Assembly (NCBI GenBank): GCA_041552055.1
Contig: JBFELO010000011.1
Location: 1-58,991 of the forward strand
DNA: 58,991 nucleotides
Reading direction: 5' to 3'
DNA from: JBFELO01 sp041552055
Lineage (GTDB): Bacteria; Acidobacteriota; Thermoanaerobaculia; Thermoanaerobaculales; Sulfomarinibacteraceae
Under the pieces are notes generated by a model, which was given only the letters and a program-made list of their open reading frames with translations, made no database searches and was not told where the DNA came from. Each line of letters begins with the position of its first letter. Positions within the stretch are counted from its first letter, which is position 1. Shown here one piece after another: positions 1-8,526 of the stretch. A program made the position numbers and the translations under genes.

Positions 1-198
1 AGGGGGGATTGGGCCGCGCTCCGAGGGTTGTGCCATCTCACGACATCTCGCGTCCCAGGTAACTTCAAGGCCACCGACCGTTGGCTTGACACTGCCGCGG
101 GTGTCAGACTGACGACGCGAATGGAAGGTGGATGACAGCGCCTGGTGCGGCCGCGCCGGGGAGACCGGGGAGAGGGCGCGTCGGCACGTGGTAGGCGA

Positions 199-1386
199 TC
201 ATTCGCGAGACGCGACGAGGTTGGAGATCTCCCGAACCCGTTCCGCCACGGGGCGCCAGCTGAACTTTCGCGCGACGAAGGCGCGAGCCGCGGTTCCGAG
301 GGCACGACGGCGACGCGCATCTGCGAGTAGCGAAGTCACATGGCCCGCGATCTCCTTGGAGGTTCGGCCGACCAGGAGGTGGCGGCCCGCAACCGCGCCG
401 ATTCCGGCTGCGACCTCGGTGGTGGTAACCACGGGCCGCGCGGCGGCCATCGCCTCCAGCACCTTGTTCTGGACGCCGGCAGAGAACCGAAGGGGAGCCA
501 CGAAGACGGCTGCGCGGTTGAGCTCGCGGTTGAGGTCGGGCACGAAACCGGTTACGTCGACCCCCCCGAGGGACGCCAGTCGACGGACCCTCGCACACGG
601 CGAAGCGCCGACGATGCGGAGGCGGCAGTCGGAAACCGAACACCGAATCACGGGCAGTATCACCTCCGCCAGATGGACCGCGGCGTCCACGTTGTGGAAC
701 ACGCCCATGTGACCCGAGAACACGATCCGAAGAGGGTCCTCCGGCACATCGAGCGGGTGGAATGTGTCGAGGTCGACACCGTTGGGCACCACCTGCACGT
801 GCGCGTGCGGCGCGATCTCGATCAGTCGTTCACGTTCTGCCTGCGAGATCAACCAGACCTCATCGCCCGCGTCGGCAACCTCTTTCTCGAACCGTTCGAT
901 GCGACGTCGCTCGACCGCCCACACGGCTCGCGAGGGAAGGCGTCGGTAGGGGAGTGAGCGGGCGACCTCGCTCGAGATCACGTCGGTGAGGTCCACGATG
1001 CGGTAGGGCAGGTCGCCGCTGCGAACGTAGGGTGCCATCCGGAACAGGTGCACGTACGCGGCGTGGAACCGGCCTTCCGCGAGCGACTCGGCCACCAGTC
1101 GGCGCATCGGACGAGAGCGGTAGTACAGGACCTGGAGGGGGAGATTGCGCCAGCAATGGCCGAGCGCGGTGGCGAACGATGCCGCACGGCCCCTGGGCAC
1201 GACCTGAACCCGCCGGCACATCGGTTCGAGTTGCCGGGCGTGCTCGCGCTGCGCGGGGCTCTCGACGAACGACAGCAGGGTCAGCTCGTGATCCTCGGCA
1301 AGCGTCTGCAACACCTTGTACGCCCGCAGCCGGTCTCCGCGGTCGGGCGGGTAAGGGAGTCGGGCGGTCAGACACAGGAGTCTCAC
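199..1386 (-). CDS. GT4-type glycosyltransferase, PEP-CTERM/exosortase-associated sugar transferase type
   Basis: The 395-aa protein opens with a Rossmann strand and the segment PYPPDRGDRLRAYKVLQ, which is characteristic of the sugar transferases found with PEP-CTERM/EpsH exopolysaccharide loci (TIGR03087-like). The C-terminal half carries the GT-B nucleotide-sugar pocket, with VVPNGVD near residue 200 and an EAMAAARPVV segment near residue 310. The start is GTG with only a weak Shine-Dalgarno sequence, so it could lie slightly elsewhere. It probably transfers a hexose to a lipid-linked or growing polysaccharide on the cytoplasmic face of the membrane. It is divergent from the sulfotransferase gene that follows and belongs to the polysaccharide block up to about 6.1 kb. 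Family assignment is firm; sugar and acceptor are unknown. Confidence 0.85.
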   Translation of the reverse strand: MRLLCLTARLPYPPDRGDRLRAYKVLQTLAEDHELTLLSFVESPAQREHARQLEPMCRRVQVVPRGRAASFATALGHCWRNLPLQVLYYRSRPMRRLVAESLAEGRFHAAYVHLFRMAPYVRSGDLPYRIVDLTDVISSEVARSLPYRRLPSRAVWAVERRRIERFEKEVADAGDEVWLISQAERERLIEIAPHAHVQVVPNGVDLDTFHPLDVPEDPLRIVFSGHMGVFHNVDAAVHLAEVILPVIRCSVSDCRLRIVGASPCARVRRLASLGGVDVTGFVPDLNRELNRAAVFVAPLRFSAGVQNKVLEAMAAARPVVTTTEVAAGIGAVAGRHLLVGRTSKEIAGHVTSLLADARRRRALGTAARAFVARKFSWRPVAERVREISNLVASRE

Positions 1387-1521
1387 TGGGATTCCCCGGC
1401 GATCCCGCTACAATCCCGGGACAGCGTCCTCCTGGTATACCGGGGCTGCGACCCAGGGCCGAGTACGTCGGCGGACGCTGGCGCCCGGGATAGGACTGAT
1501 GGCAGCTCGGAGGGGTGCAAG

Positions 1522-2517
1522 TTGATCACGTCGCCGGTGTTCATCATAGGCTGCTCGCGCTCCGGGACAACCCTGTTGTACCGGTTGCTGTCGGAGGCTC
1601 GACCGCTGTGGTCCATCGGTGGGGAGAGCAGGCACATCATCGAGCGGTTCCACCATCCGTCGGCCAAGGGGTGGGAATCGGGCGCGCTGAGCGAGGAAGA
1701 TCTGACACCTGAGTCGAGGAGTTACATTCCACAGGCCTTCGCCAGGGAGGCCGCGCCCTGGACCTTCTGGGCCCGCGTCAACGCTCTCCGCAGCTGGCTC
1801 GACCGTCGCGCGTCGTGGCGGGGACTCAAGGCGGCGCGAGCATCGAAGTCCGGCCCCCTGGAGTGGCGAGGGCGCGGCTTTCGGTCCGGAATGGCGGCCG
1901 TGCGGTGGGCCGCTCGGCTGTCTCAGCGGCGGAAATCAAGCGGCGCAGGCGCAAAGCGGTTGCTCGAGAAGACGCCCGAGAACTGCCTGCGCCTGCGTTT
2001 CCTGTTCGAACTCTTCCCCGATGCTCGGTTCATCCACCTGGTGCGGGACGGCCGACACAACGTCGGATCGCTCATGGAAGGGTGGCTGCGTCCGGACCTG
2101 TTTCGGGGTTACCGCATCCCGACACGGCTGACCATTCCAGGCGTGCGGCCGGACCGGTGGGCCTTCACCCTGATTCCGGGTTGGCGCGACCTCGCGGCGG
2201 CCGGCCTCGCGGAGATCTGCGCGCGGCAGTGGGTGGTGTGCAACGAGTCCGTGCTCGACTTCCGAGATCGCGAGGGTCTCCATGCACCGATGCTCGCGAT
2301 ACGATTCGAAGACCTGATCGAGCGGCCGCGAGAGGCCGTCGGCCGGATCGCTGAATTTGCGGAGGTGGACCTCCGAACCGACCTGCAACGGCTGCCGGAG
2401 GCGAACATCGGGTCCGCGCCCGTCGCCGACAAGTGGCACGGTCACGCCGATGCCATCGCGAGCGTCGAGCCGATCATTGGTCCCACGATGACGCGGCTCG
2501 GTTATTCGAATTCCTGA
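1522..2517 (+). CDS. Sulfotransferase family protein
   Basis: This is a 331-aa PAPS-dependent sulfotransferase. The 5'-phosphosulfate loop is near the N-terminus (FIIGCSRSGTTLLYRLL) and the 3'-phosphate-binding segment is visible as HLVRDGRHNVGSL. I chose the TTG start at 1522 because GGAGGGG lies about 8 nt upstream and the P-loop strand begins immediately after; the open frame reaches further upstream but runs antisense to the neighbouring gene. It would transfer sulfate from PAPS to a carbohydrate or small acceptor. The last 16 bp overlap the convergent glycosyltransferase gene. Being in a block with three glycosyltransferases and another sulfotransferase, it likely sulfates an exported polysaccharide, but the substrate is inferred only from context. 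Confidence 0.85.
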   Translation: MITSPVFIIGCSRSGTTLLYRLLSEARPLWSIGGESRHIIERFHHPSAKGWESGALSEEDLTPESRSYIPQAFAREAAPWTFWARVNALRSWLDRRASWRGLKAARASKSGPLEWRGRGFRSGMAAVRWAARLSQRRKSSGAGAKRLLEKTPENCLRLRFLFELFPDARFIHLVRDGRHNVGSLMEGWLRPDLFRGYRIPTRLTIPGVRPDRWAFTLIPGWRDLAAAGLAEICARQWVVCNESVLDFRDREGLHAPMLAIRFEDLIERPREAVGRIAEFAEVDLRTDLQRLPEANIGSAPVADKWHGHADAIASVEPIIGPTMTRLGYSNS

Positions 2518-3629
2518 TAGAGCTCGAGGAGCCGGTGCTCCACCGACCGCCAGTTGTACGTCTCGAGTACCTGCTCGCGCCCGCGCCGACCCATCCGGGC
2601 GGCACGCTCACGGTCTTCCAGCAGTTCGAGGATGGCCTCGGCGTGTGCCGCCGGATCAACCGCCTCGACGAGGGTCCCGGTCACCCCGTTTTCCACGAAC
2701 GGGCGAGTGGTATCGAGATCGCTGCTCACGACCGGGAGACCGTAGGCCATGTACTCGAAGAGCTTGGTCGGGATGTTCTTCTGGTTCTTCGCATACGGCT
2801 GCCACGTCACCCATCCCACGGCGGCGCGCTCCAGGTAGCCGCCTACGTCGGCGTACGGGACCCGACCGACACAACACACGGCTTCGGCGAGGCCGAGTTC
2901 GAGAGCGTGCGCCGTGAACTCACGCTTCAACTCGGGCGGCATGAAGTGGCCGACGTGCAGCAGTCGGGCATCCGGTCGCCGGGCGTGGACCTGGGCGAGC
3001 GCCTCGATCATCAGCCGGCTTCCCCGGTTTCGCTCCAGGCCGCCGAGATAGAGAACCAAAGGCTCGCGCGTGGCAACCGTTGAAAGCTCGTGGGAGCCCG
3101 CATCGACGAGGTCGGCGTCGGGGAAGTTCGGGAGCACGACCTTTGGTTTGCGCACCCGACTGAACGCGTTCGGCGTGAAGTCGTCGGCAAACACCAGGGC
3201 GTTGTGGAGACCGGCGAGGCGCGGCTCGAGGGCGCGAAACGTCCATGCCATCGGGTAGCGAAGCCACGCCGGCAGGTAGTCCTTCACGGCGAAGAACTCC
3301 GGGTAGGCCTCGTGCACGTCGTAGATCGTCGGCCTGCACGTGCGACGGGCCAGCAAGGGCGCGACGAACAACAGCTCGGGATCGTGAAAGTGATAGAGAT
3401 CGGCGTGTGTCTCGCGGGCCCTTCGCGCGAGTGTTCGCCACACACCGGGTCTGCGCCTTCTGGCGACATCCGGCAGGCCCATGATCCGTACGCCGTCGCG
3501 GACCTCGTCTCGGTCGTGAACGGCGATCAGGGTCACGTCGTGACCCGCCCTGGTCAACGTCCGGGCCTCCCGGTAGAAGACCCTGTTGTCCAGAGCGCGG
3601 TGGACGCTCGACAGGAGGCAGACCCTCAT
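2502..3629 (-). CDS. GT4-family glycosyltransferase
   Basis: The 375-aa GT-B glycosyltransferase begins MRVCLLSSVHRALDNRVFYREA, the usual N-terminal acceptor-domain opening of Glyco_transf_4. It has a Glycos_transf_1 C-terminal domain with LVLYLGGLERNRG and the acidic-loop region TKLFEYMAYGLPVVSSD. A strong GGGAGG sequence sits 4-5 nt before the ATG at 3629. Length is normal and there is no signal peptide, so it acts in the cytoplasm. It is convergent with the upstream sulfotransferase gene, with a 16-bp overlap of the 3' ends. It most likely adds one sugar during synthesis of the polysaccharide encoded by this block. Confidence 0.88.
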   Translation of the reverse strand: MRVCLLSSVHRALDNRVFYREARTLTRAGHDVTLIAVHDRDEVRDGVRIMGLPDVARRRRPGVWRTLARRARETHADLYHFHDPELLFVAPLLARRTCRPTIYDVHEAYPEFFAVKDYLPAWLRYPMAWTFRALEPRLAGLHNALVFADDFTPNAFSRVRKPKVVLPNFPDADLVDAGSHELSTVATREPLVLYLGGLERNRGSRLMIEALAQVHARRPDARLLHVGHFMPPELKREFTAHALELGLAEAVCCVGRVPYADVGGYLERAAVGWVTWQPYAKNQKNIPTKLFEYMAYGLPVVSSDLDTTRPFVENGVTGTLVEAVDPAAHAEAILELLEDRERAARMGRRGREQVLETYNWRSVEHRLLELYQEFE

Positions 3630-3883
3630 CGCACCTCCCGGATGTCCGGGCTGTCACAGCATCGCGCCGCGATCGAAACAGGGTGCATCGGTCTCGCACT
3701 AGGATATCGCGTCGGTTGCCGACGACGAGCAGCGGCGCATCGGGATCGGCTCACCGATGCCTGGGATCATCGCCACTTCAATGCCCGTTGGCCGGTCGCC
3801 GGCGCAATGTTCACATATGGAGTGACTTACGGTGCTACACTTCGGTGGATCAAAACTTCTTTTCGTCTCCCCGGCCCGGGCCG

Positions 3884-4822
3884 GTGACCGGAGTGGCAGC
3901 CAGAGTGCGAAAGCCTGACCTGTTCATCGTCGGTGCTCCCAAGTGCGGTACGTCGGCGCTCCACCAGTACCTCGGGGACCACCCACGGATCTACATGTCC
4001 CGCAAGAAGGAGCCCTGGTTCTTCGCGAACGACTTCCCCCGGTTCGTGACGACACTCGAGGAGTACGTTGCGCTGTTCGATGGGGCCACCGACCACGACT
4101 TGGCGGTCGGCGAGTCATCGTCCACCTACCTCATGTCACACACCGCCGCACGCCGTATTCGAGACTTCTCGCCCGACGCGCGGATCGTGGTCATGGTGCG
4201 CAACCCCGTCGATCTGGTCCACTCGTTGCACTCTCAGGCTCTCCTCGGTCTGAATGAGGAGGAGACCGACATCGAGCAGGCCTGGCGGTTGCAGGATGCC
4301 AGACGTCGAGGCGAGCACATTCCAAGGTCGTGCCGCTCACCGCGGTTTCTCCAGTACGCCGAGGTCGCGCGCCTCGGGGAACAGGTGGAACGCCTGCTCG
4401 GAGTATTCGACCCGCGGCGGGTGAGAATCATCGTCTTTGACGATTTCGTGAACGATGCCCGGCAGGTCTACGAGGACGTGCTCGAGTTCCTCGACGTTCC
4501 GTCCGACGACCGCCGTGACTTTCCGCGCATCAACCCCGGCCGGGTCGCCCGGAGCCGCCTGCTCGCACGTATCGCTTACCGGCCACCCCAGTTTTTGTTG
4601 AGGCCGTACCTGAGACTCAAGAAACGGCGTGGATGGAACGATCTCGGTTTCACGGACTGGCTCAAACGCGTCAACGAACGCGAGGTGGACAGGCCGCCGT
4701 TGACCGCCTCCTTCCGTGGCGAGCTGATCGAGGAGTTCCGGCCCGATGTCGATCTGCTCGCCCAACTCCTCGGTCGGGATCTGAGCCATTGGCAGACCGT
4801 GCCGGATCACGACCAGCCATGA
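3884..4822 (+). CDS. Sulfotransferase domain protein (heparan-sulfate type)
   Basis: About 312 aa. The N-terminal 5'-phosphosulfate loop reads LFIVGAPKCGTSALHQYL and is followed by a KEPWFF segment typical of the NodH/heparan sulfotransferase group; the 3'-phosphate segment is VMVRNPVDLVHSLHS. No ATG lies close to the conserved start, and three in-frame GTG codons (3884, 3893, 3905) are possible; I took the first. The stop codon overlaps the ATG of the next glycosyltransferase (ATGA), so the two are probably translationally coupled and work on the same glycan. The family call is firm, the carbohydrate target unknown. Confidence 0.82.
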   Translation: MTGVAARVRKPDLFIVGAPKCGTSALHQYLGDHPRIYMSRKKEPWFFANDFPRFVTTLEEYVALFDGATDHDLAVGESSSTYLMSHTAARRIRDFSPDARIVVMVRNPVDLVHSLHSQALLGLNEEETDIEQAWRLQDARRRGEHIPRSCRSPRFLQYAEVARLGEQVERLLGVFDPRRVRIIVFDDFVNDARQVYEDVLEFLDVPSDDRRDFPRINPGRVARSRLLARIAYRPPQFLLRPYLRLKKRRGWNDLGFTDWLKRVNEREVDRPPLTASFRGELIEEFRPDVDLLAQLLGRDLSHWQTVPDHDQP

Positions 4823-6078
4823 TGCAGCAACGCGTCGCCATGATCGGGCCGGTGCCGCTCCACTGGGGTCGCGGCGGGAGGTGGTGGGGAGGTGGCGTGT
4901 CCACGCACGTGGCCGGCCTCGTTCCTGCCCTGGAGGGGTGTGGCGTCTCGGTGGATTTGCTGGCCGAGAACGCCACCACGCTTACCGAGGCAGCGAGATC
5001 TCGAACTGCGAGAGTCGTCCCGGTCACCCACTCGTGGCCCCGATTGGTGGCCCGCGGGGGTCGTGCACTGCCTCGGATGGCGTCGAGGTTGTTGGCCAAT
5101 CCAGGAAGGGGGCAGCGAATCCCCGTTGGCCAGGCGCTGCGTTACCTCGGCCTGGCGGCGAACTACCGAGCTTTCCTGGGAGCCGTGCAGTCGCCCCTTC
5201 TTCACGTTCACAACGCCCGCCACGCCCAGTTCCTCTGCCAGGAGGTCGTCTCGACCGATTTGCCGACGGTGGTCACGGTGCACGGTGTCAAAACGCTCCT
5301 CATGCCGTCTCCTCGGTGGCTGCGCTCGATGGTGCTGGAGAACTACGGTCGCGCCGACCGCCTGATCGCAGTCAGCTCGTTCGTCAAGGAGAGGCTCGTT
5401 CAATTCGGCGCGCCGGCCGATCGGATCGCCGTCATCCCGAACGCGGTCGACAGCGAGCAGTTCAGACCCGCCGACCCCGAGGAGGCGCGCCGACGTCTCG
5501 GGATTCGGCAAGCCGGATTCTCCATTCTCTCCACGGGCAACCTGATTCCGCTCAAGGGAGTCGACCAACTCGTCACAGCGTTTGCCCGATCGGCGGCCCG
5601 GAAACACGGCACCCTCGTGATCGTCGGAGATGGACCCGAGAAAGAACCCCTGCAGCGCGTGGTCGGCGAGCTAGGAATCGCAGACGCGACCCAGTTCGTC
5701 GGCGCACGGCCGCTTCCCGAGATGCCCCTCTGGTACCAGGCGTGCGACGTCTTTGTGACGCCGTCCACGGCGGAGGGAGTTTCGATCTCCGTCCTCGAGG
5801 CCATGTCGACCGCCCGGCCGGTGATCACGACTCTGCAGGAGGTCGGAGAGCACGACGTGGTGACCGACGGCACCACGGGAGTATTGGTCCCGTTCGGTGA
5901 TGTGGAAGGCCTCGCCGCGGCCATCGACCGTCTCTTACGAGACAAGGACCAGGCACGACGGATGGCAGTCCGCGCGAGGGAGCTGATCGTCGAACGGTTC
6001 ACCTGGCCAGAGGTCGCGCGGCGAACCTGTGAAGTGTACCGGGAGGTTCTCCTTGAACACGAGTCGCGCTCGGGGTGA
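4819..6078 (+). CDS. GT4-family glycosyltransferase
   Basis: A 419-aa GT-B enzyme. The N-terminal domain contains the glycine-rich donor/acceptor loop (GGGVSTHVAGLVPALE) and the C-terminal domain has VIPNAVDSEQF, LSTGNLIPLKGVD and the EX7E-like stretch TPSTAEGVSISVLEAM. The start uses the first of two adjacent ATGs (4819, 4822), which overlaps the stop of the sulfotransferase gene. It is the last gene of the polysaccharide block. Known members of this family retain configuration at the anomeric carbon and use nucleotide sugars; the sugar here cannot be read from the sequence. Confidence 0.9.
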   Translation: MMQQRVAMIGPVPLHWGRGGRWWGGGVSTHVAGLVPALEGCGVSVDLLAENATTLTEAARSRTARVVPVTHSWPRLVARGGRALPRMASRLLANPGRGQRIPVGQALRYLGLAANYRAFLGAVQSPLLHVHNARHAQFLCQEVVSTDLPTVVTVHGVKTLLMPSPRWLRSMVLENYGRADRLIAVSSFVKERLVQFGAPADRIAVIPNAVDSEQFRPADPEEARRRLGIRQAGFSILSTGNLIPLKGVDQLVTAFARSAARKHGTLVIVGDGPEKEPLQRVVGELGIADATQFVGARPLPEMPLWYQACDVFVTPSTAEGVSISVLEAMSTARPVITTLQEVGEHDVVTDGTTGVLVPFGDVEGLAAAIDRLLRDKDQARRMAVRARELIVERFTWPEVARRTCEVYREVLLEHESRSG

Positions 6079-6119
6079 CATGACTTGGATATGTCATCGG
6101 TGGCGGCACCGGCGAAAAG

Positions 6120-6305
6120 GGGGTGCCGTCATCACTGTGTCGTTCGCTTCGACTGGCTGACACTCAATGCGGTCTTCTCCCTTCGCGCTCCCCGAGGTTG
6201 CCACCTGCAACGTTGTTGGACCACAGCCACGTTGTCGAGTCCCGAAGCGATGGATCCAACAACGTTGAAGATGGCACGCCCGCACGAAGCGCTGTCATCG
6301 CTCCG
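6120..6305. repeat. Diverged intergenic repeat, two partial copies, shared with 30.7 kb
   Basis: Bases 6264-6299 match 30735-30770 at 33 of 36 positions, and bases 6144-6176 match 30781-30813 at about 26 of 33. In the 30.7 kb copy the two blocks are adjacent (first block, then second), while here they occur as separate, partly degraded copies in swapped order, as if from a tandem array. No credible protein spans them. They look like members of an interspersed intergenic repeat family. Confidence 0.6.
6208..6267. repeat. 13-bp perfect inverted repeat (stem-loop) inside the intergenic repeat
   Basis: CAACGTTGTTGGA at 6208-6220 is the exact reverse complement of TCCAACAACGTTG at 6255-6267, with a 34-nt loop. 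It lies between the glycosyltransferase and radical SAM genes and ends inside the second repeat block. It lacks a T-tract, so it is not a classical terminator; it could be a REP-like or RNA-structural element. Confidence 0.6.
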
Positions 6306-6348
6306 TCGTTCGCGTCGACCGCACGGTCGCTCGACGCGAGGTGGCACA

Positions 6349-7368
6349 ATGTGGACGGTGGTGGCGATGCGCTTGGCCGAGCTCGAGTGCTGCACTCTGT
6401 GCGAGCACCGCTGTGGTGTGAACCGCCTCGCCGGGGAGACCGGCGTGTGTCGATCGACCACTCCGGTGGTGGCCTCGGCCACGCTGCACCCGGCGCCGCC
6501 GTCCTCGTACACGGTGTTTCTCGCCGGCTGCAACTTCAAGTGTCTGAACTGCCAGAACTGGAGCATCTCGTGCTACCCCGACATCGAGGCGGGGGTGCGC
6601 GGCTTTGTCGAGCCGGCAGCACTCGCGGCCGAGTGCGTCGAGCGGCTGATGTCGGCGAAGGGGGTGCTGATCGGCGCGGACCGGATCTTCTTCTCGGGCG
6701 GTGCGGCCGACATCCACCTGCCGTACGTCGAGGAGGTGGTCCGTCAGGCGCGGCTGCTGCGACCCGAGACCAGGGTCAACTTCGATACCAACGGCTACCT
6801 GACCGAGGAGAGCTTCGAACGGATGCTCGGGTTCACGACCTCGGTGACCTTCGACATCAAGGCGTTCGACGACGAGGTCCACCGCGCACTGACAGGTGCA
6901 TCGGTGGCCCCGGTGCTGCGGAACGCGGAGCTGATCGGCTCGGAGCAAGCCGACCAGCTCTGGGAGTACCGGATCCTCGTCATCCCGGGAATCACCGACA
7001 CGCAGGTCCGGCCGATATGCGACTTCATCGCATCCATCGACGGTGCTCTGTCGGTGTGCTTTCTCGCGTTCAGGCCGAATTACGTTCTCGAACTCCATCC
7101 GGGAGCAGATGCGGCGCTGATGGAGCACTGCGTCGATACCGCGCGCCGCGCGGGTCTCACCAACGTCCACCGGGCAGGGCACACCGGCCTGCCGGGAGAC
7201 CTCTCCCAGCCGTTCGATCAGACTCTTCGGGACGCCTATTCCAGCGAGCCCGCTCTCCTCGCCGCTACGTATGCGGCTCGTGCGGGGTGCGGCACGCACC
7301 CGCGCGACTGCCGGGGGTGCGAGATCGCGTGTGGCATGCGGTCGTTCGTGCCGAGGCGAGTGACGTAG
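6349..7368 (+). CDS. Radical SAM protein of the PflA-like group
   Basis: About 339 aa. The radical SAM motif is GCNFKCLNCQNW, the CX3CX2C that ligates the SAM-bound [4Fe-4S] cluster, followed by a TIM-barrel-like core with FSGGAADIHLPY and NFDTNGY. An additional cysteine group near the N-terminus (CCTLCEHRCGVN) and a cysteine-rich tail (CGTHPRDCRGCEIACGM) suggest extra iron-sulfur or zinc sites. It resembles pyruvate-formate-lyase-activating-enzyme homologues of the COG1313 type, whose substrates are mostly unknown. The ATG at 6349 has GAGG a few bases upstream; 6367 is an alternative. It stands alone, so context gives no substrate. Confidence 0.82.
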   Translation: MWTVVAMRLAELECCTLCEHRCGVNRLAGETGVCRSTTPVVASATLHPAPPSSYTVFLAGCNFKCLNCQNWSISCYPDIEAGVRGFVEPAALAAECVERLMSAKGVLIGADRIFFSGGAADIHLPYVEEVVRQARLLRPETRVNFDTNGYLTEESFERMLGFTTSVTFDIKAFDDEVHRALTGASVAPVLRNAELIGSEQADQLWEYRILVIPGITDTQVRPICDFIASIDGALSVCFLAFRPNYVLELHPGADAALMEHCVDTARRAGLTNVHRAGHTGLPGDLSQPFDQTLRDAYSSEPALLAATYAARAGCGTHPRDCRGCEIACGMRSFVPRRVT

Positions 7369-7403
7369 TCCGGAGCCCGCGCTGTTGGGTGGGACAGAGG
7401 TTC

Positions 7404-7460
7404 GATGACGATGAAGACGAAGTCGAAGATGAAGATGAGGACGAAGACGAAGACGAAGAG
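7404..7460. repeat. Low-complexity GAAGAC/GAAGAT repeat
   Basis: About 57 bp of purine-rich tandem units (GATGAC, GAAGAC, GAAGAT, GAGGAC) lie just past the radical SAM gene. Read on the plus strand they give an Asp/Glu run and on the minus strand a Phe/Val/Ile run. Neither frame has a plausible start, Shine-Dalgarno sequence or flanking conservation, so I treat it as an intergenic simple repeat rather than a gene. Confidence 0.6.
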
Positions 7461-7577
7461 CGGCCAGGTGAGGGTGGGGTCCCTGCCGTAGCTCACCGGC
7501 GCTGTTCGAAGCTGTTCGCTCCGGAGCGAGGAGGAGGGGAGGAGAGACCGGCGTCACCGTGATCCGTCGCGGGTCCG

Positions 7578-8192
7578 CTACTCGAGATCGGCGCCCATCG
7601 ACACCTGGCCGGCACCGGCGACGATCTCGAAGCGGAACTTGAGGTCGAGGTACACCGTCATCGGTGTCGAGGCAACCACCAGGGTGTAGTCGGACGTGCC
7701 GTCGCCGTCCCGGTCAGGTCCGTCCTCGAGCTCGCGCAGCATGCAGGGTTCATAGCGCCAGTCTTCAACGGTTCCGATGACCACGTTGTAGAACAGCTCC
7801 TCCCACTCGCCCTGCGGCGGACCTGCCAGGGGGCTGCGCCGTACACTGCTCACCGAACCGTCCTTTGCGATCACGACGCGGACTATCACGTCGGTGGTCG
7901 GAGCGTCGGCGGCCAGGGCCTGTTTCGGGTAGCCCGGCAGCGTGAACCCCTCCTCGAGAACCGGTCTCCTGTACTCCTGGTCCGTGTCCGCCTCCGGCGG
8001 TCGAGCAGAAGGATCCCTGATCTGCTCGAACGACACGACCCCCTGGCCGGCCTGCTTCTCGGTATGGAGTTCCTGGACCGGTTCCTGGCCCGGAGCGCTG
8101 GCGCAGCTGGCGACGAAGAGAATCGAGAGAGCGCAGACGCCCCCACAGGCGATCCTGGAGGCGGAGAGGAGTGCGTTCGAAGTTCTGTTCAT
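7578..8192 (-). CDS. Lipoprotein with TonB C-terminal-like domain
   Basis: A 204-aa exported protein. The N-terminus is a lipoprotein signal ending in LFVASCAS (lipobox at about residue 30). A stretch from about residue 85 contains GFTLPGYPKQAL, VIVRVVIAKDGSVSSVRR and a following VEDWRYEP, the arrangement of TonB_C domains (Y-P, then V-DG-V, then W-Y-P). Unlike a true TonB it has no transmembrane anchor or proline-rich spacer, so it is more likely a periplasmic, lipid-anchored protein than an energy transducer. It is divergent from the M1 peptidase gene across a 334-bp gap. Function beyond envelope protein is unknown. Confidence 0.75.
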   Translation of the reverse strand: MNRTSNALLSASRIACGGVCALSILFVASCASAPGQEPVQELHTEKQAGQGVVSFEQIRDPSARPPEADTDQEYRRPVLEEGFTLPGYPKQALAADAPTTDVIVRVVIAKDGSVSSVRRSPLAGPPQGEWEELFYNVVIGTVEDWRYEPCMLRELEDGPDRDGDGTSDYTLVVASTPMTVYLDLKFRFEIVAGAGQVSMGADLE

Positions 8193-8526
8193 GATCCCCG
8201 ACCGATCTTCTCAGTGCGAGTTACCAGCGGCTAGTCCCTGTGTACGTAGTTCAGGCGTTCAGGTTGACGACCGGCAGGGCAACGGTGGTACGGCGAGCCG
8301 CACCCCACCTCACACCGTAGGGTGCGCTTCGGCGCACCATCCGCCTCGCATGGAGATCGGACGGTGCGGCAATCGGTAGCCAACCTAGCTTTACAGGTTG
8401 AAGCGTTCGAGTCTGATCGGTCGTAGATTTCGGTAAGCTGGGCGCGTGATCTGACACGGCGGCGAAGGTGCAGCCGTGGATGTTCGATTCGCTGCGGTTT
8501 TGTGGGCGGTTTGGATGGAGGACCCC
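8193..8526. other. 334-bp divergent intergenic region with a UUCG hairpin
   Basis: The region separates two divergently transcribed genes. The clearest element is 8321-8338, GGTGCGC-TTCG-GCGCACC, a perfect 7-bp stem closed by a TTCG tetraloop. Downstream of it I see no obvious -35/-10 pair for the peptidase gene. The hairpin could be a repeat element or an RNA structure in the leader; it has no T-tract. Confidence 0.45.

Noticed and set aside
87..106. Short hairpin TGACAC-N8-GTGTCA near the left edge
   Set aside because: Only 6 bp, no T-tract, and more than 90 bp beyond the end of the minus-strand gene, so a terminator call is not supported.
7236..7496. Minus-strand frame encoding a Phe/Val/Ile-rich peptide that resembles a membrane helix
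   Set aside because: The hydrophobic run is created by the GAAGAC/GAAGAT simple repeat; it overlaps the 3' end of the radical SAM gene and has no start signal.
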